In this document: one piece after another, positions 61,941-64,000 of the stretch
Position numbering within the stretch: the stretch's first letter is position 1
Layout: the number at the start of each line of letters is the position of its first letter
NCBI GenBank assembly: GCA_014529385.2
Contig: CM043950.1
Span: 72,880,435-72,944,434, forward strand
Reading direction: 5' to 3'
Source of the DNA: Adiantum capillus-veneris
Taxonomy: Eukaryota > Streptophyta > Polypodiopsida > Polypodiales > Pteridaceae
DNA: 64,000 bases
Made by a program: the position numbers and the translations under genes
The notes under the pieces: model-generated
What the model was told of the DNA's origin: nothing
Seen by the model: only the letters and a program-made list of their open reading frames with translations
Database searches by the model: none

Positions 61941-62127
61941 TGTATTTATCATTAATGTTGTGCCTAATCTACCCAAAAGTTATTTGCAATTATCTATTTG
62001 GGTTCCATCTCCCCAATAGTACATCTAAATCCCATGGGGGCGAAGTAACTTTTGTAATTTTTCCTTATCTATTAATTTTTCTAAGGTACCTTTTATGGAG
62101 ATAAAAAAAAGAAAAAAGAAAAGAAAA

Positions 62128-62531
62128 TGGAGCTATCTTGTTTGAGTGCAATTAAGTATGATCCGACAATCACGTTGAAGAATAGGTGCATCTTCTTTGA
62201 AATGAAATTCAAGGAAGTGTTGGTTTAAGGATTAAAAATCTTAGTTATAACAATATTAATCTCAAACTTATGATGCATCAAACAAGTCTTGCGAAGTCTC
62301 AAATGGTAGAGGATCAAAATAACGTAGGGATTTCCATCGAGAACCTCATGCAAGGTGGAGACCAGACTATGTTTACACCTTTAATGCAATTTCATGTTTC
62401 ATGGGGGCTGAAGTACATATGGCTTTCGAGAATTATGCTAGCTATTTGTGAGAGGTTTGAGGCCTGAGTTGAGTTGGAAGTTGAGGTCAAAAGGTCAAAA
62501 ACATTTGATGATGTATAAAAGGTTGCAATAC
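62128..62531. other. Unassigned DNA, no gene seen
   Basis: One 65-codon frame (62,270-62,467) without recognised domain. Confidence 0.4.
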
Positions 62532-62694
62532 TGTGGTGTGCACGAGTGAGAGAGTAGATAGGACCAAATGAGCGTGCCTTTTCCAAGAGAGAGCACCTCC
62601 TTATATTAGGAACAAAGGCTACACGCCAAGATAGCTACACATCAAGAACTACTAAGTGTCCTCCCACACTGGTCGGACACACACACACACCACA
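62532..62694 (-). repeat. Candidate short LTR (solo or 3' LTR)
   Basis: Starts TGTGGTGTGCACGAGTGAGA and ends ACACACCACA, and its start resembles the E2 LTR (TGAAGTGCACGAGTGAGAGC). CCTCCCCCCTTAGGG follows it, a purine tract on minus, placed as in E2 and D. No partner LTR in the window. Confidence 0.45.
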
Positions 62695-62825
62695 CCTCCC
62701 CCCTTAGGGAAGAAAAGATGGACATCTTTTTATAATCTTGCAGTATGAATTGACTGAATAAGAGGGATCGACTTCGATGCCTTATCTGGGGGGAGTGATC
62801 ATACAACGGCTTAAGGACTTGGATA

Positions 62826-62969
62826 GGAACTTGGGGACTAGACTTGTCATCATGCCGATCATCATCAAGGAATGGAACTTGGGGACTAGACTTGTCATCC
62901 TGCCGATCATTATCAAGGCACGGAACTTGGGGACTCGACTTTTCATCATGCCGATCATGGTCAAGGCAT
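62826..62969 (+). repeat. 48-bp tandem repeat, three copies (16-residue repeat)
   Basis: Units start at 62,826, 62,874 and 62,922 (GGAACTTGGGGACTAGACTT...), with a fourth partial start near 62,970. In the + frame 62,777-63,088 each unit encodes 16 residues of the form NLGTRLVIMPIIIK plus two. The frame runs on into the CACTA end, so its end is not natural. No promoter or known family. Confidence 0.85.
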
Positions 62970-63252
62970 GGAACTCATTCATTTCACTTATGCAAACATT
63001 AGATCGCTATCCCAATGTAATGGAAAAAATGAGGAAGAGATACACTACAGAAAAAAAAGGTGTTATCGATGTATATAGCGACGCTTAACGTCTCTAGACG
63101 CGTCGCTGTATGCATCCCTGTGAAACTGTCGCAAAGAGCGTCGATATACGCGTGGAAAGGGTTTATTGGCGACACAGATAGCGACGCGTATATCGACACT
63201 GATATAGACGCAAATAGCGACGCGGATATCAACGACCATAACAGAAAAAACA

Positions 63253-63332
63253 TTTCTTGGGCAGAGGGCAGGTAGCCTGGCTTGTGAGCAATGAAAAGAT
63301 GGACACAGACTTCCTGCCCTCTGCCCAAGAAA
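63253..63332. repeat. Perfect 20-bp inverted repeat with 40-nt loop
   Basis: TTTCTTGGGCAGAGGGCAGG (63,253-63,272) and its exact reverse complement (63,313-63,332). Confidence 0.95.
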
Positions 63333-63477
63333 GCAAGCAGCACCAAAATCGACCGTGCTCCCGCAGAAATTTCGGCAGAGTTCCCTTTGTTTTTACATAA
63401 ACTTATCAAAAAAAAATAATCATGTATACGCCTCCTACATGCTATCCATGTAGGATCTTACATGAGATTTACGGCCA

Positions 63478-63600
63478 ATGACCATAACGAACCATAACCA
63501 TAACGAACCATAACCATAACTTAAAAGCATAACCATAACGAACCATAACCATAACTTAAAAGCATAACCATAACTGACCCTAACCAGAAAAGAATGAACA
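63478..63600. repeat. AACCATAAC minisatellite
   Basis: Short words AACCATAAC and CTTAAAAGCATAACC recur; a 35-bp period is seen between 63,520 and 63,555. Diverged copies continue to about 63,660. Confidence 0.85.
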
Positions 63601-64000
63601 ATAACCATAAGCATAACCAGAAAGCTAAACATAACCATAAACAAAACCTGAACAGTAACTATGTCTATACAAGAATAGGAGAAATAACCATGTCTATACA
63701 ATGACAATGACAATAAACATGACCATAAGGAAAACAAAAACTGTTGAACACTAATCATAGCCATATATATATGTCTATACAAAAGGAGAAACAGAAGCGT
63801 GTCTGTGTCTCACAAAGCATATATATGAATTCCTGTCCATTGATGACTAGGCATCACAACCTGCACATAGGACAACTCACAAAATTAGTATTGATATTAC
63901 TTCACATATACTTACTTAATTAAATGAACTCACACATATTAACGTCTCACCTCAAGCGATCAGCGAGACTATAAGGCCTCCCAGTCTACAGGTTCTGTTG

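Larger units (their letters stand above)
57180..62127 (+). mobile_element. LINE (plant L1 type), full span but broken
   Basis: ORF1 (about 57,540-58,559) is followed by an endonuclease-RT ORF2 (58,625-61,940), a 3' UTR and an A-rich tail (62,103-62,126). The order and the motifs are those of plant L1 non-LTR elements. ORF2 has many stops and frameshifts. The 5' border is approximate and no target duplication was found. Confidence 0.82.
63043..64000. mobile_element. CACTA (En/Spm) transposon terminus
   Basis: CACTACAGAAAAAAAAGG at 63,043 is the usual start of a plant CACTA terminal inverted repeat. It is followed within 200 bp by subterminal repeats in both directions: ATAGCGACGC (63,075), GCGTCGCT (63,100), ATAGCGACGCG (63,178), ATAGCGACGCG (63,213). 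The other end and any transposase are outside the window. Confidence 0.75.

Noticed and set aside
63478-63600. AACCATAAC repeat as interstitial telomere DNA
   Set aside because: The unit differs from the plant telomere repeat CCCTAAA and has a 35-bp higher period, so it is a local minisatellite.

Overview
The window is repeat-rich nuclear DNA of a land plant with a large genome. I see no intact host gene, rRNA, tRNA or CRISPR array. The evidence for a plant is the set of elements: Ty3/gypsy elements of Athila/Tat type (one with a TGGCGCC primer site, one with a second RNase H), short-LTR elements primed by initiator Met tRNA (TGGTATCAGAGC), Ty1/copia gag-only elements, a plant L1-type LINE with an apparent DUF4283-like ORF1, and a CACTA transposon end. 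The species cannot be named from this sequence.

Layout. 1-15,250: element A, a decayed gypsy element on + whose 5' LTR is cut by the window edge. Its gag is interrupted by a 4.8-kb short-LTR element (E1, 1,963-6,780) and carries a 439-bp near-perfect hairpin (7,503-7,941). 16,722-21,077: two direct copies of a 1.9-kb sequence around a 485-bp spacer. 21,078-22,800: sequence like the leader of element A. 22,800-24,194: CT-rich low-complexity DNA.

24,195-47,512 is a four-level nest. A + strand gypsy element B is interrupted inside gag by element C (minus, 24,345-46,012; gypsy with two RNase H domains). C is interrupted inside the second RNase H by short-LTR element E2 (minus, 27,075-40,895). 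E2 is interrupted by element G (minus, 27,327-36,202), the youngest: 380-bp LTRs differing at 5 positions and a perfect AAGGC target duplication. G encodes Gag-Pol plus a third ORF of about 660 codons after integrase; the reading frames are kept but broken by five in-frame stops, four of them TAG.

47,512-51,198 is a second copy of the A family (A', minus), facing element A and keeping the intact start of its gag. 51,512-54,500 is a Ty1/copia gag-only element (D). 54,500-57,180 holds microsatellites and short tandem duplications. About 57,180-62,127 is a broken LINE on +. 62,532-62,694 is a candidate short LTR, followed by a 48-bp tandem repeat, and a CACTA terminus starts at 63,043 and runs out of the window.

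How the parts relate: insertion order can be read as B, then C, then E2, then G. The items most worth a second look are the third ORF and Pol extension of G, the repeated 26-bp palindrome in the A-family leader, the hairpin in A gag, the dual RNase H of C, and the unidentified minus-strand frame in E2. Percent identities are by eye; no searches were run.
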